Below the pieces are notes generated by a model, which was not told the origin of the DNA, did no database searches, and worked only from the letters and a program-made list of their open reading frames with translations. This document shows, piece after piece, positions 43,534 to 52,311 of a stretch of DNA of 64,000 bases. Within the stretch, counting starts at the first letter, position 1, and each line of letters starts with the position of its first letter. Both the position numbers and the translations under genes were made by a program. Origin of the DNA: Planctomycetota bacterium (lineage in GTDB: Bacteria > Planctomycetota > Planctomycetia > Pirellulales > UBA1268); contig VGZO01000013.1 in assembly GCA_016872555.1 (NCBI GenBank), positions 1-64,000 of the forward strand, read 5' to 3'.

Positions 43534-44151
43534 TCAGTCGCCGTGGAGCTGGCGGAGCCGCGCCGACAGCCGGAGGATCAGTTGCACGCGTTCGAACTGC
43601 TCGAGCCACTCGGCCGTGACCGTGGCCAGCGCGTCGGCGGCCGGCGGCACGATTCCGGTGGCGCAGCCGATCCCCGATTGCCGGGCCGCGGCCCGGTAGG
43701 CCGACAGCGTCCGGTCGCCGTAGCTGGCGACGAGCGTGTAGTCCTCGCTGAAGAAGGCCGCCACGGGCACCCGCTGGCCACCGCAGACACGCAAATGGCC
43801 GGCGATCTCGGGGAGGATGTCACGATCGAGAAAACGCAGGACGATCGCGGGGCAGGCGGCCGCGAACCTTTCCAACGCCGGGCACTGCGACACGCAATCA
43901 CCGCACCACGCGCCGGCGACCACGAGCACCGGCATCCTCCTCACGAACGAGCCGAGCAGGGCACGCTGCGGCTCGGTGAGCACGACCCGCTCGTGGACCG
44001 CCTGCCACCGCGCCCGCTGATCGCCGGTGCCGTGCTGCTCGAGGAATGCCGCGTAGGGCAGCGCCCGGTCGAAGGCCGCCTCCCACGCCGCCGCCGTTGG
44101 CGGTATTCCCGCCCCCTCGATCCGCACGGGTCGTTCGCTCCCCATCGCCAT
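43534..44151 (-). CDS. Thioredoxin-like protein (Thioredoxin_9-type)
   Basis: 205 residues. The redox motif is CGDC in VLVVAGAWCGDCVSQCPALE, followed by VLRFLDRDILPEIAGHL and a cis-Pro-type turn (GGQRVPVAAFFSED), which is the thioredoxin fold of the 'Thioredoxin_9' family rather than classical TrxA (WCGPC). No signal peptide, so cytoplasmic. The start is uncertain: in-frame ATGs at 44193, 44151 and 44145 all have poor Shine-Dalgarno sequences, and 44151 was chosen because upstream residues are Pro/Gly-rich. The following gene is a small signal-anchored protein. Likely a thiol reductase; partner unknown. Confidence 0.82.
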   Translation of the reverse strand: MAMGSERPVRIEGAGIPPTAAAWEAAFDRALPYAAFLEQHGTGDQRARWQAVHERVVLTEPQRALLGSFVRRMPVLVVAGAWCGDCVSQCPALERFAAACPAIVLRFLDRDILPEIAGHLRVCGGQRVPVAAFFSEDYTLVASYGDRTLSAYRAAARQSGIGCATGIVPPAADALATVTAEWLEQFERVQLILRLSARLRQLHGD

Positions 44152-44259
44152 CACCCCGGGATTCGGCCCCGGTCCTGGAAAGCTGGGGAGCATACCAGGG
44201 CCCGGGGAGGAACCGTTCCCTTCCGCCCGCGGAACGGATTCGAAAAACCGAGCGAGACG

Positions 44260-44288
44260 CTGACAAAACGGCCTTGATTCATTATGCC
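44260..44288 (+). promoter_or_regulatory. Possible promoter of an intergenic transcript
   Basis: CTGACA (44260-44265) is five of six to the -35 consensus; TATGCC (44283-44288) follows after 17 bases as a weak -10. Together with the strong terminator ending at 44473 it would define a transcript of roughly 180 nt. The weak -10 makes it tentative. Confidence 0.35.
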
Positions 44289-44409
44289 ACGACTCGTACT
44301 GTCCGCCCGCTCGAAGGCCACACGGGGCGACCGACAGCCCTGGCCAGGAAGGCGACAGGCACGGATGCCGTCGCCGTCCCGGTGACGTGCCCGTGATGAT
44401 CCAATCGCT
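44289..44409 (+). ncRNA. Candidate intergenic small RNA or 5' leader
   Basis: About 120 bp between the thioredoxin-like gene (transcribed leftwards) and the small membrane protein gene, with a possible promoter before it and a strong terminator after it. There is no supportable ORF on the + strand. It could be an independent small RNA, or an attenuated leader for the gene at 44524, whose ATG lies 51 bp past the terminator. No known RNA family was recognised. The whole gene-free gap is 44152-44523. Confidence 0.35.
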
Positions 44410-44473
44410 CCCGGAAACGGTTCAGGTTCTCCGCCCCCCTGGGACCTGGACCGTTCCGGGGGCCTTTGTTTTT
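44409..44473 (+). terminator. Strong intrinsic terminator in the gene-free gap
   Basis: A long near-perfect inverted repeat, about 44410-44430 (CCCGGAAACGGTTCAGGTTC) against about 44441-44460 (GGGACCTGGACCGTTCCGGG), gives a stem of around 19 bp with one bulge and G-U pairs. It is followed by GGCC and a T-rich stretch TTTGTTTTT (44465-44473). No protein gene is upstream on this strand. Confidence 0.75.
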
Positions 44474-44523
44474 CAGGGCCCCCGCGGGGCAGCCGATCCG
44501 CTGCCGCCGGCTACCATGCGGGT

Positions 44524-44739
44524 ATGGCAATCGCCACGACCCCGCCGGGCGCAGAACGCTTGATCCGTTGGATCATGGTGGCGCTGGTCGTCTGGGCGGT
44601 CGTCCACGCGCTCGGCGCCTGGACGCTCAACCACGATGCCCGGCGTCCGGTTGTGGTGATCACCTGCATGGCCGCGTTTCTCGGTTTCTGGTCCGCGTTG
44701 CTCGCCGCCCGGCGACGGCGGCTGGCCCGGGGGCGCTGA
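44524..44739 (+). CDS. Small two-helix membrane protein
   Basis: 71 residues. Two hydrophobic helices (about 15-31, WIMVALVVWAVVHALGAW, and 42-61, VVVITCMAAFLGFWSALLAA) with a short polar loop and a basic end (RRRRLARGR), predicting both termini in the cytoplasm. The hydrophobic periodicity makes it more likely coding than chance, but the Shine-Dalgarno (GCGGGT) is poor. It starts 51 bp downstream of a strong terminator, so it may be under attenuation. No family recognised. Confidence 0.6.
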   Translation: MAIATTPPGAERLIRWIMVALVVWAVVHALGAWTLNHDARRPVVVITCMAAFLGFWSALLAARRRRLARGR

Positions 44740-44774
44740 GAGCCTCCTCGCGCCGAGCGACAAGCCGACCGCCG

Positions 44775-46040
44775 TCAGCGCGACAGCGCCGGCAGCGCGA
44801 GTGCTCCGGCGTAGGCGGTGAGCAGGCCGTCGAGCGACAGGTTGAACGACGCCGACAGACTGTCTTCGACGGTCGCCCCCTCCTTGATTTCGCGGACGAA
44901 GCTTCTGAACCGCCGCCGGTCGCGCCCGGCCATGAAACGCACCAGCCCCGAGGCGATCCCGTACTGCTCGCCGGCGATGTTCCTGGCGGTGAAAAAATCG
45001 GCGCCGACCGATCCAGTGGTTGCCATCAGCGCGCGGGCCTTCGCCTCCTTGGCGGCCACCTGCCGGCAGGCGGGGACCACCTGGCAGGCGATCCACTCGG
45101 CGATCCCCTCGTTGAGCCAATTCGGCAGCTTCACCGGCGACAGCCAGCGGTGGCTGAATCCGTGGCTCGTCTCGTGGACGATCATGTGCTCGAAGACGAG
45201 CTGATCGGAGCCCTTGTGGCAGGTCACGAAGACGCGCCCGTCGGGCGACTGGTGACAGGCCCCGTGGACCCCCGCCGGGATCTCCCCCATGATGCGCTTG
45301 CCGAAGGCGTGGAAGTCTTCCTCGCGGAGGAACGCGATGACGAGGCATTTTCCGAGCCACACCGGCTCCCCGGCGGGGATGTCGTAGAGGTCGCACAGCA
45401 GGTCGTGCATCCGGTCGAGGCTGGCGACCACCCCGGCGACCTCACCGGCCGGGATGTCGGTCGCGAAGATGAACTCGTGCGTCGTCTCGACGCGCATCCC
45501 GGGAAAGTCGCGCTGCACGAGGGCGACGAGCTGCTCGAGCTTTTGCACCTCCGCGGCGTGGTCGGCGGCGGTTTTCGCCGGCCACGGCTCGATGCCGTTG
45601 GCCCGCATCCGCGCGGCGCTGGCGGCCGCCTCCTTGCCGCCGGCGTCGCGGCCGCGCGCCCCACCCGGCCGCAGTGCGTCGCCGGTCGGCCCGGTGTCGT
45701 AGACCACCTCGCGGTCGATGACGATCCGCGTCACCCCCGACAGCTGCACCGTCCGTGGCGGTGCCGCCGGATCGGTGAGCAGGCGGAGGGCGGTCACCTC
45801 GCCGCGCTGCCGTGTCACCCCGTCGAGAACCGGACGCACGAGCCGACGACCGCCCGTGAGCTCCACGGCGTCGAGCTGCCGGCCGACGCTCCGCTGGAGG
45901 CGTTGGAACAGTCCGTCCGACGCCACCGGCCGGTCGGCGCGTGCCACGACTGCCACCGCTGCCCCGGCGATGAGCAGCAGTGCCGCGCCCCTCAGGACGC
46001 TGCCCCGGCACGGCGGAGTTGGGTGCTGGAGAGATCGCAA
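44775..46040 (-). CDS. Exported HExxH peptidase-like protein (DUF1570-like)
   Basis: 421 residues. An N-terminal hydrophobic segment (LRGAALLLIAGAAVAVVARA, about 16-35) serves as signal peptide or anchor. The zinc motif HETSH (H289, E290, H293) is followed by LPNWLNEGIAEWIA, where E311 or E315 is the probable third ligand, an arrangement seen in peptidase-MA/DUF1570-type proteins of planctomycetes. The region 130-280 is a mixed domain without a recognised name. The 5' end overlaps the upstream fusion gene by 49 bp, so the two are coupled. Its role may be in envelope proteolysis; the substrate is unknown. Confidence 0.8.
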   Translation of the reverse strand: MRSLQHPTPPCRGSVLRGAALLLIAGAAVAVVARADRPVASDGLFQRLQRSVGRQLDAVELTGGRRLVRPVLDGVTRQRGEVTALRLLTDPAAPPRTVQLSGVTRIVIDREVVYDTGPTGDALRPGGARGRDAGGKEAAASAARMRANGIEPWPAKTAADHAAEVQKLEQLVALVQRDFPGMRVETTHEFIFATDIPAGEVAGVVASLDRMHDLLCDLYDIPAGEPVWLGKCLVIAFLREEDFHAFGKRIMGEIPAGVHGACHQSPDGRVFVTCHKGSDQLVFEHMIVHETSHGFSHRWLSPVKLPNWLNEGIAEWIACQVVPACRQVAAKEAKARALMATTGSVGADFFTARNIAGEQYGIASGLVRFMAGRDRRRFRSFVREIKEGATVEDSLSASFNLSLDGLLTAYAGALALPALSR

Positions 46041-47155
46041 CGAAACTCCTTCTCAGTGACGAACCGAGCGACCGCCCGGAGAGGGGCAGGCGTGTCGGGC
46101 CGGTCCGCGGACACGAAGGCTCCGTCCTGGAGCCGACCGAAAACGATCAGTCCCGCCACGCTCGCCGCGATCCACCGCACCGCGTCGTCGGCGGCGGCAG
46201 CCGATCCACCGTAGTATCGCCGATCCCAGAGGCGCGTGAAGGTGTCGGCCCCGAGGACGAAAAACGCCCCCGGAAACAGCGCCGTCTTCTCGACGAAGGT
46301 CGCCGCGCGCGTGAGCCACAGGGTCGCGCCCACGAACCGCGCCTGCCGTGCGGCGATCTCCACGTAGTCGAGCGCGGGCTTGTCGACGTTTTCGATCGAC
46401 AGTTCGTATTCGACCTCCCGTCCGACGATCCGGGCCGCCACCGTCGCCATCCCCCGATGGCCGTCGTGGAGCGGATCGAACGAGCCGGGGAACAGCAACC
46501 TTCCCGGCGTGCCCCCGGGAGCGTCGCCGTCGATGGCCGACACGCCCCGCCGGTCTCCGGCCAGAAGCGCCCGCCACGGCGCCGGCGCCACGACGCGCTG
46601 CACGACGATCTCCTCGTCGGGCTGCAGCGCGGGGCGCCCGGGCAGCGGCACCGGCGTACCACACTCGGCCGCGACCGCGGCGAGGAGGAGCCACGCCGCC
46701 ACATCCTCTTCCGCGGACCGTGTCCGGAGCCCCTTGGAGAACGTGAGGGAGTGAACCGCCGTGGCGGCGAGCGACTGGACCGCGACGACCGCCCGGTGGT
46801 CGCCCTGCTTGGGACGCACCGTTGCGAGACTCGCGGTCACGGCAGCGCCGAGGGCCCCGCCGGCGGGGGCGCCGAGAGCCCGGGCCCGGGCCCACGCCGC
46901 CATCGCCAGCCGGCGTGACGCGCGCGACGAGCAGTAGCTTTCCTGCTTTCCCCCCAGCAGCCGATCGACAGCCGCGCGCGCGTGGGGAACGAGCCCCTCG
47001 AGCAGCACCCGACTGGCCCCTGGCGTACGTGCCAGCGCTGCCACGGCGCCCGCTCCTCCGCCGGCTGCCGTGGCCACCAGACTTGCCCCGTCTGCCGCCG
47101 TCCGGCCGATGACAGTGGCGGCGGAGGCGGCGAGAAGATCGCGGCTGAGATCCAC
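45992..47155 (-). CDS. Fusion of CinA-C-like (NMN amidase-type) and NadD-like nucleotidyltransferase domains
   Basis: 387 residues. Residues about 1-165 resemble the CinA C-terminal/PncC-type domain (GASRVLLEGLVPHARAAVDR, then AAVTASLATVRPKQGDHR), a variant in which the usual ES-C-T-GG is replaced by QESYCSSRAS. Residues about 219-387 are a nucleotidyltransferase of the NadD/NadM fold: FPGSFDPLHDGH (222-233) supplies the HxGH-type motif, and SSTQLRR near the C-terminus matches the ISSTxIR nucleotide-binding motif. Both halves handle nicotinamide/nicotinate mononucleotide in known relatives, so an NAD-salvage role is inferred. The GTG at 47155 has GGAG eight bases upstream; the ATG 22 codons earlier has none and overlaps the divergent gene's start. 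Cytoplasmic. Confidence 0.78.
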   Translation of the reverse strand: MDLSRDLLAASAATVIGRTAADGASLVATAAGGGAGAVAALARTPGASRVLLEGLVPHARAAVDRLLGGKQESYCSSRASRRLAMAAWARARALGAPAGGALGAAVTASLATVRPKQGDHRAVVAVQSLAATAVHSLTFSKGLRTRSAEEDVAAWLLLAAVAAECGTPVPLPGRPALQPDEEIVVQRVVAPAPWRALLAGDRRGVSAIDGDAPGGTPGRLLFPGSFDPLHDGHRGMATVAARIVGREVEYELSIENVDKPALDYVEIAARQARFVGATLWLTRAATFVEKTALFPGAFFVLGADTFTRLWDRRYYGGSAAAADDAVRWIAASVAGLIVFGRLQDGAFVSADRPDTPAPLRAVARFVTEKEFRCDLSSTQLRRAGAAS

Positions 47156-47219
47156 GAAAACCGCTCCAGCACGCCTCCCCGGCGGGCCGATGCTGACACG
47201 GTCACCGAGGGGGGAATGC

Positions 47220-47795
47220 ATGATGATAGCCGGCTCGCCGCCGCGCCCCGCGCAAGCGCGCTACCGGGCGGCCCTGGTCCTGGTGGCCACGCTCGGCCAG
47301 GCCATGGGGACCGAGCCGCCGGCCGTCACGGCCGCGGACGTCGACCGAATCGCGACTCACGACCGGACCAGCGCGGAGAGGCGGACCGATCGTCCTCCCA
47401 CCGCGGCACAGCCACCCGCCCGGGCCAGCGGCGACGCGGGAGCGAGCAGCGGCGGAGCCCTCGACGCGGCGCGCGTGGAGCGGGAAACCGAAGCCATCCT
47501 CGCGCGACTGTTGCCGCCGCGGCGCGACGCCGTCGCCGATTGGACCGCGGGGTCGTCATGCCTGCACGCCCCCGGGGATCCGCGCTGGCTCACGCCGTGC
47601 GTGCCCGGCCCCCCGTGCGACCCGTCGCTGCCTCCTCGCCCTTTCGACCTGATCGGGATCCGCGGGGCGCCGACCGGGGGACCGATCTATGCCGGTCCCT
47701 GCGCGCCGCGCACGGGGAGCCACGAGTGTGGCCCGGCCCCGCGGCTCCACCGTGCGCACGACTGGATGTTCGACCGCTTTTACCGGGCGAAGTAG
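47220..47795 (+). CDS. Hypothetical protein with Cys/Pro-rich C-terminal half
   Basis: 191 residues. A hydrophobic stretch YRAALVLVATLGQAMG after an Arg-containing start could be a signal peptide (about residues 15-32). The middle is Ala/Arg/Asp-rich and low in complexity; the C-terminal 70 residues contain several Cys and Pro in patterns such as CVPGPPCDPSLPPRP and GPCAPRTGSHECGP. A GAGGGGGG Shine-Dalgarno precedes the ATG at 47220. The start is divergent with the CinA-NadD gene (65 bp from its preferred start). The 3' end overlaps the convergent gene by 16 bp. No family recognised; coding status is moderately supported. Confidence 0.55.
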   Translation: MMIAGSPPRPAQARYRAALVLVATLGQAMGTEPPAVTAADVDRIATHDRTSAERRTDRPPTAAQPPARASGDAGASSGGALDAARVERETEAILARLLPPRRDAVADWTAGSSCLHAPGDPRWLTPCVPGPPCDPSLPPRPFDLIGIRGAPTGGPIYAGPCAPRTGSHECGPAPRLHRAHDWMFDRFYRAK

Positions 47796-48463
47796 AGCTC
47801 GCGGACGATGAGCGCGACCAGCGCGGCGCCGACCACCCCGAGGCCGCCGATCAGCGCCCACATCCCACCCGACAGGCACCCCAGCCCCAGCCAGCCGCAG
47901 TCGCCCGTGAGGGCGGGATCTGGCGTGTCCTCGGGGCTCGCCACCGCAGCACCGGGCCCGGGTGCCGGTCGGGAATCGCCCGCCGAAGCCAGCGGCGGTC
48001 GATCCGCGCGCCGGCGCTGCGGCTGACCGGAGACGGGCCCGTCGCGGCGAGCCGGTGGCGCGGCCGACACCCCCTCGAACTCGGTGCCCGAAAGGGCGTC
48101 GAAGGTTGCCGTGCCACCGCTCGCTCCGCGCCGCGAGGTCGAGGCATCGAGGTCGATCAGCCCACCGACATTCCATCCCTGCCGGAGCTTCGGATCGAAA
48201 TCGGCCGCGGGCACGGGCGACTCGAGAACCGATGCCGCTCCCACGCTGCCCGGGCCGGGCGTGAACAGCGGAGTCAGGTCGATCGGCGGTGTGTCGGCAG
48301 ACCGCCCGACGGTCTGACCAGCCGCGGGCGGCACATCGCCCCCGGCCAGCCAGGCGAGGCCGGCGGTCGTCGCCATCACGAGCACACCGCCCCGTCGGCA
48401 CCGCGAGACGACGGGGTGTGCCCGGTGGGAACGCGCCCCGGGGGGAGCGCCTTCGTGGCTCAT
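47780..48463 (-). CDS. Hypothetical protein with two hydrophobic ends
   Basis: 227 residues. A hydrophobic segment near the N-terminus (VLVMATTAGLAWLAGGDVPP, about 38-57) followed by a low-complexity Pro/Ala/Arg/Asp-rich middle, and a C-terminal membrane helix (MWALIGGLGVVGAALVALIV) ending ELYFAR. The C-terminal helix followed by a basic tail could be a tail anchor or sorting signal. The ATG at 48463 was used because the longer frame starts with TTG; neither has a Shine-Dalgarno. No homologous family recognised; judged real mainly from the hydrophobic ends. Confidence 0.5.
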   Translation of the reverse strand: MSHEGAPPGARSHRAHPVVSRCRRGGVLVMATTAGLAWLAGGDVPPAAGQTVGRSADTPPIDLTPLFTPGPGSVGAASVLESPVPAADFDPKLRQGWNVGGLIDLDASTSRRGASGGTATFDALSGTEFEGVSAAPPARRDGPVSGQPQRRRADRPPLASAGDSRPAPGPGAAVASPEDTPDPALTGDCGWLGLGCLSGGMWALIGGLGVVGAALVALIVRELYFAR

Positions 48464-48738
48464 CGGGCGGCGGAGGATCGGGGCACGCCGGGTCAATCCG
48501 GGACTCCTCGCGTGGAGTGGGTACCCGCGCGATCGGGATTATCGTTGCCACCGCAGTGCCGTCAACGACGGTCCGCGCCGATCCCGGCGGCTTGTCCCGC
48601 TGCCGGCCGCGCCCCACACTGTCGGCCGGGCGACGGCCGGAAAGGTTTCGGGGTTCCGCGGCCCGAAGGATCGGCGCGGGCGCCTGTGGCGGGCTCACCC
48701 GCCCCCCGAGCGGGTAGCCAGTGAATGGAGAGGGATCG

Positions 48739-49842
48739 ATGCGGGCTGCGATCATCGGCATCGGTGCCATCGCCCGGATGCACGCCCGGGCACTGGCCGA
48801 CCTCGACGGCGTCGAACTGGTCGCCGCGACCTGCCGCACCGAGGAGAAGGGGCGGGCCTTCGCCCGCGACCACGGCTGCCGCTGGTACGCCGACACCGGC
48901 ACGATGCTGCGGCGCGAGAAGCCCGATTTCGTCACCATCGCGACTCCCTCGGGAGCCCATCTGGAAGCCGTGCTCGCCGCGGCCCGCCGGGGCATCCACG
49001 TGATCTGCGAGAAGCCGCTGGAGATCACGCTGCCGCGCGTCGACCGGATGATCGCCGCGGCGCGGCGGGGCGGAGTCGTCCTCGGGGCGATCTTTCCGCA
49101 GCGCTTCAATCCGGTGGTCCAGGCCGTCCATGCCGCCGCCGCGGCGGGGCGCTTCGGCGACCTCGCCGTGGCCTCGTGCCACGTCCCCTGGTGGCGCGAC
49201 GACGCCTACTACGGCCCGGGCCGTTGGCAGGGGACGAAGCGGCTCGACGGCGGCGGCGCGCTGATGAACCAGTCGATCCACGGCGTCGACGCCCTGCAGT
49301 GGATCGCGGGGGCGATGACGCCGGGGCTGGCGCCCCACGAGAACCCGGTCGAGAGCGTGGTGGCGCTGACCGCCGTGAGGTCCCACGACCGGGAGCGTCT
49401 CGAGGTCGAGGACACCTGCGTGGCGATCCTCCGGTTCAAGAACGGCGGGCTCGGGCAGATCCTCGCCGCCACCAGTCTCTATCCCGGACAGCTCCGCCGG
49501 ATCCTCGTCGGCGGCCGCGACGGCACCGCCGAGATCCTCGAGGAACAGCTCGTCGACTGGCGCTTCCGCACCGCCACCGCCGCCGACGACGCGACCCGCG
49601 CGCGGCTCGGCCACGCCAGCTCGACCAGCGGCGGCGCCGCCGACCCGATGGCGATCAACGAGGCCTGCCACACCCGCAACTTCGCCGCCTTTCTCGACGC
49701 CCTCCGTGCCGGTCGGGCACCCGAGCTCAACGACCTCGAGGGGCGCAAAGCTGTGGCGATCGTCGATGCCTGCTACCGCTCGGCCCGGACCGGCCGAACA
49801 GCCCGTGTCGGAGACCCGGCACCGCCGGCGGAGGACCGATGA
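48739..49842 (+). CDS. Gfo/Idh/MocA family oxidoreductase
   Basis: 367 residues. NAD(P)-binding Rossmann start AAIIGIGAIARMHARALADL (GxGxxA-type), the family's CEKPLEI loop (near residue 94), and a C-terminal beta-sheet domain containing GGGALMNQSIHGVDALQWIA, where the His is the usual catalytic-region residue. Such enzymes act on sugars, inositols or related polyols. No signal peptide, so cytoplasmic. The ATG at 48739 follows GGAGAGGGA; a GTG six codons earlier is less well placed. It overlaps the next gene (isomerase) by ATGA and begins a cluster with a transporter, which supports a sugar or polyol catabolic role. Confidence 0.9.
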   Translation: MRAAIIGIGAIARMHARALADLDGVELVAATCRTEEKGRAFARDHGCRWYADTGTMLRREKPDFVTIATPSGAHLEAVLAAARRGIHVICEKPLEITLPRVDRMIAAARRGGVVLGAIFPQRFNPVVQAVHAAAAAGRFGDLAVASCHVPWWRDDAYYGPGRWQGTKRLDGGGALMNQSIHGVDALQWIAGAMTPGLAPHENPVESVVALTAVRSHDRERLEVEDTCVAILRFKNGGLGQILAATSLYPGQLRRILVGGRDGTAEILEEQLVDWRFRTATAADDATRARLGHASSTSGGAADPMAINEACHTRNFAAFLDALRAGRAPELNDLEGRKAVAIVDACYRSARTGRTARVGDPAPPAEDR

Positions 49843-50672
49843 ACAGCCCGTTCCGGTACGCGATCTGCAACGAGACGTTCGCCGACTGGCCGCTGGAGAA
49901 AGCCTGCGACCTCGCGGCCGCGTGCGGCTACACCGGCCTCGAGATCGCGCCGTTCACGCTCGCCCCGCTGGCCGGAGAGATCTCCGCACGGCAGCGCGGC
50001 GAAATCGTGCGGACGATCGCCCGGGCGGGGCTCGAGTGTGTCGGCCTCCACTGGCTGCTGGCGAAGACCGAGGGGTTCCACGTCACCCACCCCGATCCGG
50101 CGGTGCGCCTGGCGACGGTCGAGTACCTCGGCGACCTGGCGCGCCTCTGCCACGAGCTCGGCGGAAGGGTGCTCGTGTTCGGCTCGCCACGGCAGCGGAG
50201 CCTCGTTCCGGGCGTCACCCGGGCGCTGGCCTTCGACCACCTCCACGAGGTGTTTTCGCGGCTCGTCCCGGCCCTCGAGGCGACCGACACGGTGCTGGCG
50301 GTCGAGCCCCTCGCCCCCACCGAGACCGACGTCCTCACCACCGCCGCCGAGACCTGCCGGCTCCTCGAGCGGATCGGTTCCCCCCACGTCCGCCTCCACC
50401 TCGACGTCAAGGCGATGTCGGCCGAGGCCGAGCCGATCCCCGATCTGATCCACGCCTCGGCTGCGTGGCTGGAGCATTTCCACGCCAACGACGTCAACCT
50501 TCAGGGGCCGGGGTTCGGCGCGGTCGAGTTCACTCCGATCCTCCAAGCCCTCGCCGACATCCGCTACGCCGGGTGGGTGAGCGTCGAGGTGTTCGACTAT
50601 GCTCCGGGCCCGGAGCGGCTGGCGCGCGAGAGCATCGCCTCCATGCAGGGGATCGAGGCGGCGCTCGACTGA
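49839..50672 (+). CDS. Sugar phosphate isomerase/epimerase (TIM barrel)
   Basis: 277 residues. AP-endonuclease-2-like TIM barrel of the xylose-isomerase-like family: YAICNETFADWPLEKACDL, GYTGLEIAPFTL, LHWLLAKTEGFHV, VRLHLDVKAM and FHANDVNLQGPG carry metal- and substrate-binding type His, Glu and Asp residues. The start ATG overlaps the upstream dehydrogenase stop (ATGA). The combination with a Gfo/Idh dehydrogenase is typical of sugar-alcohol or inositol pathways; the actual substrate cannot be read off. Cytoplasmic. Confidence 0.9.
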   Translation: MNSPFRYAICNETFADWPLEKACDLAAACGYTGLEIAPFTLAPLAGEISARQRGEIVRTIARAGLECVGLHWLLAKTEGFHVTHPDPAVRLATVEYLGDLARLCHELGGRVLVFGSPRQRSLVPGVTRALAFDHLHEVFSRLVPALEATDTVLAVEPLAPTETDVLTTAAETCRLLERIGSPHVRLHLDVKAMSAEAEPIPDLIHASAAWLEHFHANDVNLQGPGFGAVEFTPILQALADIRYAGWVSVEVFDYAPGPERLARESIASMQGIEAALD

Positions 50673-50709
50673 GCCTTCCCGGCCGCGCCGCACGGCACGG
50701 AGACCGACC

Positions 50710-52152
50710 ATGGCCGACCTCGCCCACGTCTCCCCGCCCGGCCGCCGGCCGGCCGACGACGGCACGCCATGGTGGACGGGGCTGACGCGCTACCACTGGT
50801 TCGTGCTCACGGTGGCGGCGCTCGGCTGGCTGTTCGACTGCCTCGACCAGCAGCTGTTCAATCTCGCGCGCAAGCCGGCGATGGAGAGCCTGCTGGCGAC
50901 GGCGCCGCTCGACCCGGGCCAGGTTCAACCGAGCGAGGAGGAGCGCAAGGCGCTGGCGAAGAAGGTCGACTTCTACGGCGGCCTGTCGACCTGCATCTTC
51001 CTTGCCGGCTGGGCCACCGGGGGGCTGATCTTCGGCGTCGTCGGCGACCGCTTCGGCCGGGCGCGGACGATGCTGATCACGATCCTCATCTATTCGCTGT
51101 GCACCGGGTTGTCGGCGTTGTCGCGCGGGTTCTGGGATTTCGCCTTCTACAGGTTCATCACCGGGCTCGGCGTCGGCGGGGAATTCGCCGTCGGCGTGGC
51201 GCTGGTCGCCGAGGTGATGCCCGACCGGGCCCGGCCCCACGCGCTCGGCCTCCTCCAGGCGTTCTCGGCGCTCGGCAACTTCGGCGCCGCGGCGATCGGC
51301 ATCGCGCTGGGGCTGTGGCAATTGTCGACGGCGGAGGGATTGATCTACGGCTGGGAGCCATGGCGCTGGAAGTTCGTCATCGGCGCCCTGCCGGCCGTGC
51401 TGGCGCTGGTGATCCGCTCCGGCCTCGAGGAGCCGGAGCGGTGGAAGGCGATGAAGGCCAAGGCCGCGGAGACCGGCGACGTGCTCGGTGGCTACAACGC
51501 GCTGTTCGCCCATCCGCGCTGGAGGCGCAACGCCCTTCTCGGCATGCTGCTGGCCTGCGCCGGCGTGATCGGGCTGTGGGGGATCGGGTTCTTCTCGATC
51601 GACCTGCAGATGAGCGTGTTGCGGAAGACGTTCCAGGCCCAGGGCCTCGAGGGGGCGGCGCTCAAGGGGCGGCTGACGATCGCCTCGGGGGTGGCCTCGA
51701 TGCTGATCCAGGTCGGCGCCTTCACAGGGATGATGCTCTCGGCACGGATCTGCAACCGGATCGGCCGGCGGCCGTTCTTCGCGATCTTCCTCGTGCTGGC
51801 GCTGTTGTCGACGATGATGGTCTTCCAGTTCCTCGACGACGTCACCGACTTCTGGATGCTGCCGGTGATGGGGTTCTGCCAACTGTCGTTGTTCGCCGGC
51901 TACGCGATCTACTTTCCCGAGTTGTTCCCGACCCGGTTGCGCAGCACGGGGACGAGCTTCTGCTACAACGTCGGCCGGTTCGTCGCCGCCAGCGGGCCGT
52001 TCCTGCTCGGCCAGCTCTCGTCCGGCGTGTTTTCCGGCTGGGCGGAGCCGCTGCGGCCGTCGGGCACGCTGATGTGCCTGGTGTTTCTCGTCGGACTGGC
52101 AGTCCTCCCCCTGCTTCCGGAGACCGCCGGCCAGCCGCTGCCGGAGGACTGA
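50710..52152 (+). CDS. MFS transporter (sugar-porter-like)
   Basis: 480 residues, 12 predicted membrane segments. Motif A-like GVVGDRFGRARTML between TM2 and TM3, and the matching GRRPFF in the second half (NRIGRRPFF), identify the major facilitator superfamily. An inserted polar segment (about residues 57-78, between TM1 and TM2) is notable. The gene follows the dehydrogenase and isomerase genes on the same strand, 37 bp after the isomerase stop, so a three-gene catabolic transcript is likely and the transporter probably imports the substrate of that pathway. Confidence 0.88.
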   Translation: MADLAHVSPPGRRPADDGTPWWTGLTRYHWFVLTVAALGWLFDCLDQQLFNLARKPAMESLLATAPLDPGQVQPSEEERKALAKKVDFYGGLSTCIFLAGWATGGLIFGVVGDRFGRARTMLITILIYSLCTGLSALSRGFWDFAFYRFITGLGVGGEFAVGVALVAEVMPDRARPHALGLLQAFSALGNFGAAAIGIALGLWQLSTAEGLIYGWEPWRWKFVIGALPAVLALVIRSGLEEPERWKAMKAKAAETGDVLGGYNALFAHPRWRRNALLGMLLACAGVIGLWGIGFFSIDLQMSVLRKTFQAQGLEGAALKGRLTIASGVASMLIQVGAFTGMMLSARICNRIGRRPFFAIFLVLALLSTMMVFQFLDDVTDFWMLPVMGFCQLSLFAGYAIYFPELFPTRLRSTGTSFCYNVGRFVAASGPFLLGQLSSGVFSGWAEPLRPSGTLMCLVFLVGLAVLPLLPETAGQPLPED

Positions 52153-52311
52153 CGCCCGCGACTTCGGCCGGGGAATCGCCGCGCCGCCGATTGCTTCCGT
52201 CGCCACCCCCCCCGGCCGTAGACTCTGGCGCCAACGGGCCGGTGGCCACCGCCGCCGGCCGTTCGCCTCTTCCAGCCCCCCCCCAGCCCCCCTCCAGGAG
52301 TCCGTCCGACC

